Of a stretch of DNA of 49,317 nucleotides, positions 18,435-25,669 are shown one piece after another. Numbering within the stretch: position 1 is the stretch's first letter; each line of letters opens with the position of its first letter. The notes under the pieces are model-generated. The model did not search any database. It was not told where the DNA came from and was given only the letters and a program-made list of their open reading frames with translations. Source of the DNA: Maritimibacter harenae (GTDB lineage Bacteria; Pseudomonadota; Alphaproteobacteria; Rhodobacterales; Rhodobacteraceae); contig NZ_WTUX01000069.1 in assembly GCF_009882975.1 (NCBI RefSeq), positions 1 to 49,317 of the forward strand, in the 5' to 3' direction. The position numbers and the translations under genes are program-made.

Positions 18435-19409
18435 TCACCGCGCGGCGAGCCGGTCCCAGGCCCAGTCGGTATCGCCGTCCTCCCGGGCCACCAGCATGAT
18501 CGCGACATCGCCCGACGCCGGGTCCATCCGCACGTCCGCGGCGAAGCCGTAGTCGCCGCCGGAATGGCCGACGATCCCCGCCTCGACCTCGATCCCCATG
18601 CCGTAACCCTGGCCCATTGGATCCGTCAGCAGCACATCCAGCATATCGGCCGACAGCACGCGCCCGGCGAAGAGCGCGGTATAGAACCGGGCAAGGTCCC
18701 GGGCCGACGAGATCACGCCGCCGTCGCCGAACCCCTGCCCCTCGTAATACGCGCGCACATGGGTGCGCCCGGCGTGGCCCGTCACAACGTCGTCCGGCAG
18801 CGGACGTGAGCCGAAGACGAAGCTGTCGGTCATCCCGGCAGGCCGGAACACCCGGTCGGCGAGCACCCGGGCATAGGGCTGGCCGGTCACGGCCTCGAGG
18901 ATCAGGCCCAGCATCACGTAGTTGGTGTTGGAATAGTCGAAGCCCTCCCTCGGCGCGAAAAGCGGCCCGTCGTCCGTCGCGTAGTGAAGCGCGGCCTCCG
19001 TGCGCTGCACGCCGTCGCGGTCGTCCAGCGCGTCGGACAGGTAATCGTCGGTGTAGTAATCCGGCAGGCCGCTCGTCATGGTGAGGAGATGACGGATCGT
19101 CACCCCGCGCATTCCGCCGAAGCCGTCCACGATCCCGCCGACCAGATGCCGCGCGGCCGTGGTGTCGAGGTCGAGGCGCCCCTCCTCCACCAATCGCAGC
19201 ACCGCGCAGGCCGTGAAGATCTTGCCGACGGAGGCCACGGGAAAGCGGGTCGCCGCGTCCATGCCGTCGCCCCGCACCTCGGTCCTGGCCACCCCGTCGA
19301 TCACGGCGTGGCGCACCATCGCGGCTTCGTGCGCGATGAGCGGCATGGGCAGGAACGCGAGGATCAGGACAAGGACGGCACGCAAGGCAGGGCTCCGGGG
19401 ATTCGACAC
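18435..19409 (-). CDS. Secreted serine hydrolase of the class C beta-lactamase fold
   Basis: The 324-residue protein begins at a GTG codon and has a signal peptide (about residues 1-27, hydrophobic AVLVLILAFLPMPLIA). The three catalytic motifs of the PF00144 serine hydrolase/DD-peptidase family are present: SVGK at 60-63 (nucleophile S60, base K63), YSN at 159-161 and HSG at 282-284. Such enzymes are D-alanyl peptidases, esterases or lactamases. The substrate cannot be told from sequence, and nothing here makes it a specific resistance gene. It lies between the nusG terminator and the rplK-rplA promoter, an unusual neighbour for ribosomal genes. Confidence 0.85.
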   Translation of the reverse strand: MSNPRSPALRAVLVLILAFLPMPLIAHEAAMVRHAVIDGVARTEVRGDGMDAATRFPVASVGKIFTACAVLRLVEEGRLDLDTTAARHLVGGIVDGFGGMRGVTIRHLLTMTSGLPDYYTDDYLSDALDDRDGVQRTEAALHYATDDGPLFAPREGFDYSNTNYVMLGLILEAVTGQPYARVLADRVFRPAGMTDSFVFGSRPLPDDVVTGHAGRTHVRAYYEGQGFGDGGVISSARDLARFYTALFAGRVLSADMLDVLLTDPMGQGYGMGIEVEAGIVGHSGGDYGFAADVRMDPASGDVAIMLVAREDGDTDWAWDRLAAR

Positions 19410-19464
19410 CCGGTCAGGATACAGAGGCGCGGCCGGCCCGGGCCCGGAAAACAGACGCCCGAAA

Positions 19465-19493
19465 CGAAAAAAGCGCCGGGACCCCGGCGCTTT
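19465..19493 (-). terminator. Intrinsic terminator after nusG
   Basis: On the minus strand AAAGCGCCGGG pairs with CCCGGCGCTTT across a very short loop and is followed by TTTTTTCG. It lies about 30 nt after the nusG stop and separates nusG from the serine hydrolase. Confidence 0.85.
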
Positions 19494-19522
19494 CCGTGAT
19501 GTTCGCAGCCTGACGGCTACAA

Positions 19523-20056
19523 TTACGCCTGCTTGGAAACCTGCGTGTATTCCAGCTCGACCGGCGTGGCGCGGCCGAAGATTGATACCGACACCTTGAG
19601 GCGCTGGTTGTCCTCGTCGACGCCCTCGACCATCCCGTCGAAGCCCTCGAACGGTCCGTCGGTGACGTTGACCTTCTCGCCGATCTCGAAAGTGATGAGC
19701 GTGCGCGGTGCCTCGACCCCTTCCTCGACGCGGCCCAGGATCGCCTCGACCTCGGCATCACGCATCGGCATCGGCCGGCCCTGCGGACCCAGGAAGCCGG
19801 TGACGCGGTTGATGCCATTGATGAGGTGATAGCCCTCGTCGGACATCTCCATGTGGACGAGCACGTAGCCCGGCATGAAGCGGCGCTCGGTCGAGACCTT
19901 CTTGCCCCGGCGGACCTCGATCACTTCCTCGGTCGGGACCAGGACCTCGTCGATCTCTTCCTCGAGACCGGCCTCGGCCACGGAGGTCTTGATCTGCTCG
20001 GCGATCTTCTTCTCGAAGTTCGAGAGAACGCTCACCGAATACCACCGTTTCGCCAT
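19523..20056 (-). CDS. nusG: Transcription termination/antitermination factor NusG
   Basis: The 177-residue protein starts MAKRWYSVSVLSNFEKKIAE. The frame stays open 26 codons further, but that extension is not NusG-like. The NGN domain covers about residues 1-120, with FMPGYVLVHMEMSDEGYHLI and the VTGFLG segment. The C-terminal KOW domain (about 125-177) contains FEIGEKVNVTDGPFEGFDG. NusG binds RNA polymerase across the cleft, modulates pausing, and bridges to Rho or to ribosomal protein S10. It is usually co-transcribed with secE, but here an intrinsic terminator and a candidate promoter lie between the two. Confidence 0.98.
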   Translation of the reverse strand: MAKRWYSVSVLSNFEKKIAEQIKTSVAEAGLEEEIDEVLVPTEEVIEVRRGKKVSTERRFMPGYVLVHMEMSDEGYHLINGINRVTGFLGPQGRPMPMRDAEVEAILGRVEEGVEAPRTLITFEIGEKVNVTDGPFEGFDGMVEGVDEDNQRLKVSVSIFGRATPVELEYTQVSKQA

Positions 20057-20116
20057 TTTGCATGTCCTGTTCTTGTGGGGGCCAGGGCCGCCAATTTCGC
20101 AAACCGCCCCCGAGAT

Positions 20117-20152
20117 AAAAAAACCGGCGTGCAACTCGAATCATTGCACGCC
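20117..20152 (-). terminator. Intrinsic terminator in the secE-nusG gap
   Basis: On the minus strand GGCGTGCAA (20144-20152), a 9-nt loop and TTGCACGCC (20126-20134) form a perfect 9-bp stem. GG and then TTTTTTT (20117-20123) follow. It is a textbook terminator lying 60 nt upstream of the nusG ATG. It could end the secE transcript or, since a candidate promoter lies just upstream of it, attenuate nusG. Confidence 0.85.
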
Positions 20153-20169
20153 TTGGGGGAATGGCGCTT

Positions 20170-20198
20170 CGTCTACCCCCGCGCGCACGGTTTTTCAA
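20170..20198 (-). promoter_or_regulatory. Candidate nusG promoter upstream of the terminator
   Basis: On the minus strand TTGAAA (20193-20198), a 17-nt spacer and TAGACG (20170-20175) are present. Transcription would begin near 20163, about 11 nt before the terminator stem. The -35 is the same TTGAAA seen upstream of secE and trnW. The -10 is weak, so the call is moderate. Confidence 0.5.
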
Positions 20199-20280
20199 GC
20201 CCGCCGCATCGGACCGCGTGATGCTGGAAGCCGATGCCGGGGTCGGACCCTGCGGGCGCGTCCGCCGGCGGTCGTGCGGA

Positions 20281-20478
20281 TCAGCCGAAGAAGCCGAGGA
20301 TTCCGGTCAGGCCCGAGCGGATCCCGAGATCCACGAGCGAGAAGAACAGCGCGACAAGCGCGGTCAGCGCGATCACCATGCCGGAAGTCACCAGCACCTC
20401 GCGGCGCGTCGGCCAGGTGACCTTGGACACCTCCGAGCGGACCTGCTGGATGAACTGAAGCGGGTTGGTCTTTGCCAT
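20281..20478 (-). CDS. secE: Preprotein translocase subunit SecE
   Basis: The 65-residue protein starts MAKTNPLQFIQQVRSEVSKV. An in-frame ATG 13 codons upstream is unlikely, since it would fall close to the expected transcript start. It has the amphipathic helix with the conserved VTWPTRREV motif, then one membrane span (about residues 32-55, MVIALTALVALFFSLVDLGI). This is the short single-span SecE form typical of alphaproteobacteria. SecE clamps SecY in the Sec translocon. Confidence 0.97.
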   Translation of the reverse strand: MAKTNPLQFIQQVRSEVSKVTWPTRREVLVTSGMVIALTALVALFFSLVDLGIRSGLTGILGFFG

Positions 20479-20505
20479 GGATCTGCCTTCTCGCGGAACA
20501 GGGGG

Positions 20506-20534
20506 CAGATACGCCAAGCCCGGCGCCTTTTCAA
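20506..20534 (-). promoter_or_regulatory. Promoter of secE
   Basis: On the minus strand TTGAAA (20529-20534), a 17-nt spacer and TATCTG (20506-20511) lie in the 81-nt gap between the membrane-protein gene and secE. Transcription would start about 20 nt before the secE ATG. Confidence 0.6.
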
Positions 20535-20559
20535 CCCGTCTCGTCCCGCGAGCCTCCGA

Positions 20560-21912
20560 TCAGCGGCGGAAGCGCGTCTGCTGGGCGAGCCGGTCGTAGG
20601 GATCGGCACGCATCCGGTCGCGCATGTCGCAGTTCACCGCGTGGGGCGCGTTGAAGTCACCCGCGTCGGTGGAGCGCGCCCAGGGGCGGCCGGCCGACAG
20701 GTGCCGGGCGATTCCCTCACCGGGGTGCAGGACGGGTTCGGCCTGCAGCGGGGGCTCCACGCGGGCGCCGTCCGCAGCCGGGGCGCGGCGCGACAGGGCG
20801 AAGATCACGGCAAGGACGCCGAAGAGGACGGACAGGCCGATGAGCGCACGGGCGCTGTCGATCACCATGCCGTCCACGAACGGCACCGGGATCACGGCGG
20901 CGCTGTTCTCGGCAAAGACCGCGTTGACGGCGAAGCCTGCGGCCAGCCCGAGGGCGAGGATGCAGCGGTTGCTGGAGAAGCGGCCCGCCGGCGGCTCGGT
21001 ACGCGTTTGGGCGCGCGCCATGACGGGGGCAACGGGTGTTTCATCTTCCACCACCGGGGCGGGAGCGGCGGCCGGAGCAGTGCGCGCCGCAAGCCGGCCC
21101 AGCGGACTGTCGGGCGCAATGGTGCGCGACAGCGGCGCATCGGGGGTTTCGGTCGTGAGCATGTCTTCGGTGTCCATCTTCTTGTTCGCACCTCCCTGGA
21201 CTTGGATCCGGGCCCTGGTTTTTCTGGATGCCGTTGCGGCACGGCCCGGTTTGGTGAACTTCTTGGTCAGGCCGAGCAGCGCGAGCGCGGCGGCGACGAG
21301 CCAGACCTGCATGCGCTGTTTTTCGGCCGCGCCGTCGGCGGCCAGGGCGACGGCGCGCCCTTCGAGAAACGGGGACAGGTAGAAGAACCCGTCGGCCTTG
21401 GTCAGCCCCTGCTCCGCGATCGCCTGGGACACCAGGCCCGACATGAAATCGCCGGACTTGGCGAAACCGCCGAGACTCAGCACCGGGTCGGTGCCGCGAA
21501 AGCTCAGGACCCGGTCCGACATCGTCGCGACGAAGCGGTCCTTTTCTTCCTGGGTGAGCACGATGGCGGCCCGCACCGCACGCGACCCGGCGTCGTCCCC
21601 GAGGCCGAACAGCATGTAGAGGTAACGCGGCGCACCCGGCACGCCGTCGGCGTGGGACAGGAGTTCGTAGTTGTAGTCGGTGTTGATCCAGCCGGTGAGG
21701 CTCACTTCGTCGGCCGGGCCGACGTGACGGGCGGGATCGAAGGCCGAGAGGTCGACCCGGTCGGGCGCCCCGATGGTCAGCGCGGCCTCGCGCGCCGCCT
21801 GCACTTCGAGCGCATCGGTGTAAAGGGCATGCCCGAGATAGCCCACGCCACCCGCCATCGGGACGTAGGCCCACCAGGGCAAGAAAAAGAACAGCACGAT
21901 CAATCTTTTCAC
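20560..21912 (-). CDS. Membrane protein of unknown function between trnW and secE
   Basis: I do not recognise a named family. The 450-residue protein is placed from the GTG at 21910-21912 (KRLIVLFFFLPWWAYVPMAG follows), with GGGG upstream; a TTG six codons earlier is also in frame. A hydrophobic N-terminal segment (about 1-25) is followed by about 180 residues probably outside the membrane, a span near residue 205, a basic and Ala/Pro-rich cytoplasmic-like linker, then two more hydrophobic segments (about 315-335 and 352-372) and an Arg-rich tail. It lies between trnW and the secE promoter and may share the tRNA promoter, since no terminator is obvious between them. Confidence 0.7.
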   Translation of the reverse strand: MKRLIVLFFFLPWWAYVPMAGGVGYLGHALYTDALEVQAAREAALTIGAPDRVDLSAFDPARHVGPADEVSLTGWINTDYNYELLSHADGVPGAPRYLYMLFGLGDDAGSRAVRAAIVLTQEEKDRFVATMSDRVLSFRGTDPVLSLGGFAKSGDFMSGLVSQAIAEQGLTKADGFFYLSPFLEGRAVALAADGAAEKQRMQVWLVAAALALLGLTKKFTKPGRAATASRKTRARIQVQGGANKKMDTEDMLTTETPDAPLSRTIAPDSPLGRLAARTAPAAAPAPVVEDETPVAPVMARAQTRTEPPAGRFSSNRCILALGLAAGFAVNAVFAENSAAVIPVPFVDGMVIDSARALIGLSVLFGVLAVIFALSRRAPAADGARVEPPLQAEPVLHPGEGIARHLSAGRPWARSTDAGDFNAPHAVNCDMRDRMRADPYDRLAQQTRFRR

Positions 21913-22035
21913 GACTGACCCCGTAAGCAAGCAGAACCAGGGTCAGTTGAGCGCGCAACTGGGGCGCGAATGGGGCAAGGTCTGGGAATTACCGGGGGGA
22001 GATCGTCGGAAAAGGTAAGGTTTTCCGGAAGGTTT

Positions 22036-22111
22036 TGGCAGGGGCAGCAGGGTTCGAACCCGCGACCTACGGTTTTGGAGACCGTCGCTCTACCAGCTGA
22101 GCTATACCCCT
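22036..22111 (-). tRNA. trnW: tRNA-Trp (anticodon CCA)
   Basis: The 76-nt minus-strand gene folds as a cloverleaf. The acceptor stem is AGGGGTA/TGCCCCT with one G-U pair, the D-arm has GCTCAGCTGGTAGAGC, the anticodon loop is CTCCAAA with CCA, and the T-arm is GCGGG-TTCGAAC-CCTGC. Discriminator G and the 3' CCA are encoded. A tuf-trnW-secE order is widespread in proteobacteria. Here trnW still precedes secE but is about 27 kb from the tuf gene. Confidence 0.97.
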
Positions 22112-22125
22112 ATGGCCGGGCTTGG

Positions 22126-22154
22126 GGAATAAGCCAAGCCGTCATGGCTTTCAA
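22126..22154 (-). promoter_or_regulatory. Promoter of trnW
   Basis: On the minus strand TTGAAA (22149-22154), a 17-nt spacer and TATTCC (22126-22131) put a start near 22119, about 8 nt before the tRNA 5' end. A private promoter would let trnW be expressed despite its separation from the upstream tuf. Confidence 0.65.
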
Positions 22155-22207
22155 GGGGGTTTTCGACACGCTTGGCGGATCATGGGGCCCATGCTAATCG
22201 CCATGCG

Positions 22208-23044
22208 ATGAGCGCATGCGATTTCTCGGTTTTCGACACGGGGCCCTGGCTGCCCGGCGGGCCCGAACGGCTGGGCCCGGCCCGCCATGTGCCCACCATG
22301 CTGGGCTACGAGGAAGAGCTGCTTCTGCACTGGCTGGGGGCCGAATGGGTACGCGGCGAGGGCGCGGTCGTGGACCTGGGCCCGTTCGCCGGTGGATCGA
22401 CAGCGCGGTTGGCCGAGGGGCTGCGGGCCTCGGGGCGACGGGTGGAGATTCACGCCTACGACCGCTTCGGCGCGGACGACCGGCTGAAACGCACCATGCT
22501 CTACCCTGCGGGAATCGCCCCCTTCGAGGGGCGCGACATCCTTCCGGCGTTCAAGATGCTGCTGGCGGACTGGATGGACGGGATCACGCTGCACCGGGGC
22601 GATCTGCGCGAGGCCGGCTGGACCGGAGAGCCGATCGAGGTGTTGGTGGTCGACGCGTCGAAATCCACCGAAACGCTCGATGCCATCGCGCGGGTCTTCT
22701 ACCCGGCGCTGCGGCCGGGGTCGGTCGTCGTGCAGTGCGGCGCGCTGCATTGGCGGGAACCGTGGGTCATGGCGCAGATGGTCCTTCTGCGCGACTGGCT
22801 CGTGCCGCTGGCCCATGTGCATGACACCACGATGGTCTTCGGCTGCACCGCGTCCCTCACAGCGGCCGCGTTGGAGCAGGCGCGCACCGATACGCTGTCC
22901 GATGCCGCCCTCGCCGCGATCCTGAAGTCGGGCCGTGCCTGGTACGAGGCCTTCGGCCTGTCCGACCGGCTGGAAGACGCGCTAGCGGCCATCGACCGCG
23001 CCCCCGGCGTGCGGGAGGCGTGGAAGATGGTGCCGCCCGCCTGA
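22208..23044 (+). CDS. Class I methyltransferase-like protein
   Basis: The 278-residue protein starts MSACDFSVFDTGPWLPGGPE at the ATG at 22208. An upstream in-frame TTG is less likely. Residues 50-75 (AVVDLGPFAGGSTARLAEGL) resemble motif I of Rossmann-fold methyltransferases, and the strand VLVVDASKS near residue 145 fits a following beta strand. This arrangement occurs in the TylF/Methyltransf_24-like group, which includes sugar and natural-product methyltransferases. The substrate is unknown. It is the first gene of the inserted region next to trnW, and diverges from it. It is convergent with the MAPEG gene, 3 nt apart. Confidence 0.6.
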   Translation: MSACDFSVFDTGPWLPGGPERLGPARHVPTMLGYEEELLLHWLGAEWVRGEGAVVDLGPFAGGSTARLAEGLRASGRRVEIHAYDRFGADDRLKRTMLYPAGIAPFEGRDILPAFKMLLADWMDGITLHRGDLREAGWTGEPIEVLVVDASKSTETLDAIARVFYPALRPGSVVVQCGALHWREPWVMAQMVLLRDWLVPLAHVHDTTMVFGCTASLTAAALEQARTDTLSDAALAAILKSGRAWYEAFGLSDRLEDALAAIDRAPGVREAWKMVPPA

Positions 23045-23047
23045 GCC

Positions 23048-23416
23048 TCAGAACAGGCCCAGCGCCATCATCACGAGCCCGACGACCGCCACGACCCAGG
23101 CAAGCGTGCGCAGGCCGGGGATGCCGGTGAGGTAGAGCGGAAGGTAGGCGAGCCGCGCGATCACGAAGACCGCCGCACCGGTCGCGACGTCCACGTCGCG
23201 CACCACGGCGAGGAGCGCGAGCAGAATGAAGATCGGCAGGCTTTCCTGCCAGTTCGCAAGCGCCCGGCGGGCCCGCCCGACCAGCGGCGGCGCCGGCGGC
23301 AGGTCATCCCGCCCTCCCATGTGACGCGACACCCCCTCGGTCGGGAAATACAGAAGGGTGGGGGTGAAGACATAGATCGCGTGCAGCACGATGGCCGCGA
23401 GTATCCAGCTCAACAT
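23048..23416 (-). CDS. MAPEG-family membrane protein
   Basis: The 122-residue protein has four hydrophobic segments (about 1-22, 58-72, 75-98 and 101-121) and a polar loop with RARRALANWQESLPIFILLA. This R-A-x-x-N-x-x-E pattern is characteristic of MAPEG proteins (membrane-associated proteins in eicosanoid and glutathione metabolism). Bacterial members are poorly characterised, and some have glutathione transferase or peroxidase activity. It sits alone between convergent and co-directional genes, and I infer no role in the polysaccharide island. Confidence 0.8.
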   Translation of the reverse strand: MLSWILAAIVLHAIYVFTPTLLYFPTEGVSRHMGGRDDLPPAPPLVGRARRALANWQESLPIFILLALLAVVRDVDVATGAAVFVIARLAYLPLYLTGIPGLRTLAWVVAVVGLVMMALGLF

Positions 23417-23524
23417 GGGAATTCCTCCGATACGTTTGTGCGGTCAGGCTAACGCGGATCGGTCAGGAGGGAACCCGGTAATCCCGGAGTGTCGCGCCGA
23501 AACGGCCGACACGGGGCGCGCGGC

Positions 23525-24838
23525 CTAGAAGGCCAGCTTGAAGTAGAGCGCTTCGAAATTGTTCTCCATCCCGGCGCCGCCGCAGAACGCCATGACGCCG
23601 TCCGTCGTCCCGTCCACGCGCCCGCCCGAGATGATCGAAGCGCCCTCGATCCCGTCGGCGTCGGAGGTGAAGCTCACGTCGCCGGACGCGATGATCTGGC
23701 CGCCGTACATCTTCAGGTACTGCGGAAAATTGACGCCGCCCTTGGTGACGATCTGCGCCCCGCCGCCCGGCGCGCAATTGTCGTTCTTGCCGATCTGGAC
23801 GCCGGAGGCGCCGGAAATCGAGGATGTGTCGGTATTGGTGTTCACGATGGTGGTGTTCTCCAGAACGACATTCTCGCCGAACTGGAGTTTGCAGTTGGTC
23901 CAGATCACCACGTCCTTCAGGACGGTCGCCGCATGGATCTTGGCGCTCTGGGACGAGGTCGAACACGCGATGACATGCGTGCGGTGCGGAGTGAACTGGG
24001 TGTCGTCGAGCTTGGCGGTGCGGTCCACGTCGAGCGACAGCAGCCCCGAGTCGATCCAGCTCCGGAAATAGGGCGACGTGGGATTCAGCACCCCGCTGAT
24101 GATGTCGTCGATCCGTCCCAGGATACGGAGCTGGTAGGACCCGTCGCGCAGCGCCGCGGACAGGCCGGGGTTCGAAGAAAGCCCGTCGCTGGGCAGCACG
24201 ACGTCGCGCCGGTCGGGCATGGACACGATCGATTTGGTCTCGAATTCGTTGCCGGTGTTGAAGGACGCGGCCGTGTTGGAGTGGATGCAGAAGCCGGACT
24301 TGAAGACGTTGTTCGACGTGAACTCGACGATGTCGTCGCCCACGACCCCTTCCCGGAAACAGGTCGGAATGTATGTCTCGAAGACGGCCGGACGCCGGAT
24401 GTTCCAGTCGTCCTGTCCCACGAGCCGCAGGAGCACGGTGTTCAGGCTGTTGCCGCGCTCGGCGAGGCGGCCGGTGTCCACGAGCACCGCGTCACGCGAC
24501 CCGGCGTCGATGTCGAACGACTGGGTGTCGGCGTCCCAATGACCGAAGTAGATGTCCTCCGCGCGCAGCACGTCGCCATAGCGCTCGGGCGGCATCGCGG
24601 TGTTGGCGACCGAAAGAGCCACGGATTTCGCGGTGCTGACGTCTTCCGTTTCACGGGTCACGAGCGCGGCATGGGCGGCCGAGTCCGCCGCGACCTGCAG
24701 GTGCGTGTTCATGCGGTAGGCGTTCGCCACGTCCAGCGCGATCGCCCCGACCGCGACCGTTGCCATGAACAGGTACAGTCCGAAGACGGTCACCGACCCG
24801 TGGTCACGTCGCCAGAACGATGTGATCCGCGGTGACAT
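23525..24838 (-). CDS. TadG-like pilus assembly protein
   Basis: The 437-residue protein starts MSPRITSFWRRDHGSVTVFG and has one membrane span (about residues 15-40, VTVFGLYLFMATVAVGAIAL). ALDVANAYRMNTHLQVAADS follows, the normal N-terminal pattern of TadG/putative Flp pilus-assembly proteins. A long extracytoplasmic domain rich in Asn, Ser, Gly and Asp follows, ending at KLAF. It starts 2 nt after the TadE-like gene, so the two are translationally linked. The rest of a tad/cpa secretion locus (ATPase, secretin, prepilin) is not in the window. Confidence 0.78.
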   Translation of the reverse strand: MSPRITSFWRRDHGSVTVFGLYLFMATVAVGAIALDVANAYRMNTHLQVAADSAAHAALVTRETEDVSTAKSVALSVANTAMPPERYGDVLRAEDIYFGHWDADTQSFDIDAGSRDAVLVDTGRLAERGNSLNTVLLRLVGQDDWNIRRPAVFETYIPTCFREGVVGDDIVEFTSNNVFKSGFCIHSNTAASFNTGNEFETKSIVSMPDRRDVVLPSDGLSSNPGLSAALRDGSYQLRILGRIDDIISGVLNPTSPYFRSWIDSGLLSLDVDRTAKLDDTQFTPHRTHVIACSTSSQSAKIHAATVLKDVVIWTNCKLQFGENVVLENTTIVNTNTDTSSISGASGVQIGKNDNCAPGGGAQIVTKGGVNFPQYLKMYGGQIIASGDVSFTSDADGIEGASIISGGRVDGTTDGVMAFCGGAGMENNFEALYFKLAF

Positions 24839-24840
24839 GA

Positions 24841-25263
24841 TCAGGTCCAGTCTTCGATGACGTGACCTGCACTCGCCGACAATGTCAGGTCCGTGATCTG
24901 CTTGAAGAGGTTGAAGAAGATGAGGTCGCTGGCCGGGTACGACACCGACGTCGTCACCACGCCCGCCGTGATTGCGGAGTCGACCACCGCGTTGGGCAGC
25001 TTCCCGGAAATGCGCTGCATGACGTAGTTTTCCGCGTCGACCTCGGAGCTGAGCCGGCCGATCGACAGGTTGCGGTTGGCATCCTGGATGGCGCGCAGCA
25101 CCTCGTTCTGGCTGAAATAGAGCACCGTGACGTTCACGATCAGGCAGAACATCGCCACCACGACCGGCACCCAGAGGATGAACTCGACTGTCGCGCTTCC
25201 CCGCGTGTCACGCGCGAAGGACCGAAGCCCGAGCGCACCTTTCGCACGAAACTTACTGAACAT
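24841..25263 (-). CDS. TadE-like minor pilin
   Basis: The 140-residue protein is placed from MFSKFRAKGALGLRSFARDT. An in-frame ATG ten codons upstream is less likely. The segment RDTRGSATVEFILWVPVVVA is the TadE signature: a short basic leader, a Gly-x-x-x-Val-Glu-Phe prepilin-peptidase-like motif with the conserved Glu, then a single hydrophobic helix. TadE-like pseudopilins work with Flp-type pili and tight adherence. It forms a two-gene unit with the TadG-like gene. Confidence 0.8.
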   Translation of the reverse strand: MFSKFRAKGALGLRSFARDTRGSATVEFILWVPVVVAMFCLIVNVTVLYFSQNEVLRAIQDANRNLSIGRLSSEVDAENYVMQRISGKLPNAVVDSAITAGVVTTSVSYPASDLIFFNLFKQITDLTLSASAGHVIEDWT

Positions 25264-25620
25264 TGTCGTCTCTTCTTCTTGGCCGCGACCCATGCCCCCG
25301 AACCGCGTTCCGAGAGGTCGATGCGGCGCCTGATCAATAGTGGTTGCATGACATTGCGGCAGGAACTTGGCCGCTTCACATCAATGCCGCACTTGGCGAC
25401 ACATTGTCGCCCCACCTTAATTCCATTTATTTCAATGCTTTGCGCAGGAACGCCCCGAACTTGCCCAAATTACGCCAAGCTTCCTTCATGATCCGGATCG
25501 GCGAAACATAATTGAGACGCAAAATGCGCCGCCACACCGATTCCCGCTTGTCCAGTATCCTTGCGGAGGTCGGCGCCGGATCTCGCTCGGCCGGTCGGCA
25601 TTCCTCGCCCTGAAAGCAAG
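25264..25620 (-). other. Gene-free region upstream of tadE-like gene
   Basis: I see no convincing gene in this stretch. It is richer in A and T than its surroundings around 25410-25515. It contains a perfect 17-nt dyad GGCGACA-CAT-TGTCGCC (25395-25411), about 130 nt upstream of the tadE-like start, followed by CTTAATTCCATTTATTTCAA. The dyad could be an operator or a hairpin. A TTAA-N7-TTAA CtrA box is not exactly matched. Confidence 0.4.
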
Positions 25621-25646
25621 AAGGCCGGAGCGTTCGCCCCGGCCTT
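25621..25646 (-). terminator. Terminator after the PAPS synthase gene
   Basis: An 8-bp stem AAGGCCGG/CCGGCCTT encloses a 10-nt loop that can extend the stem (GC...GC). It lies 23 nt beyond the stop codon on the minus strand. The U-run is poor (CTTGCTTTC follows). Confidence 0.6.
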
Positions 25647-25669
25647 CCCGACTGTCCCATGTTCCGCGC

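Noticed and set aside
18435..19409. Calling the serine hydrolase a beta-lactam resistance gene
   Set aside because: The SxxK, YxN and HxG motifs are shared by peptidases and esterases of the same family, and the length and context do not identify AmpC.
22036..22111. trnW as the integration site of the 27-kb island
   Set aside because: Integrases normally use the tRNA 3' end and leave a repeat. The island lies on the 5' side, no integrase gene is present and I found no repeated tRNA fragment.
25410..25440. CtrA binding site near the tadE-like gene
   Set aside because: CTTAATTCCATTTATT gives only one TTAA half-site; the second half is TATT, so the TTAA-N7-TTAA pattern is not met.
25427..25660. 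Possible 77-residue minus-strand protein upstream of the tadE-like gene
   Set aside because: Its first part covers the PAPS synthase terminator, no ribosome-binding site or known motif is seen, and only about 30 residues look protein-like.
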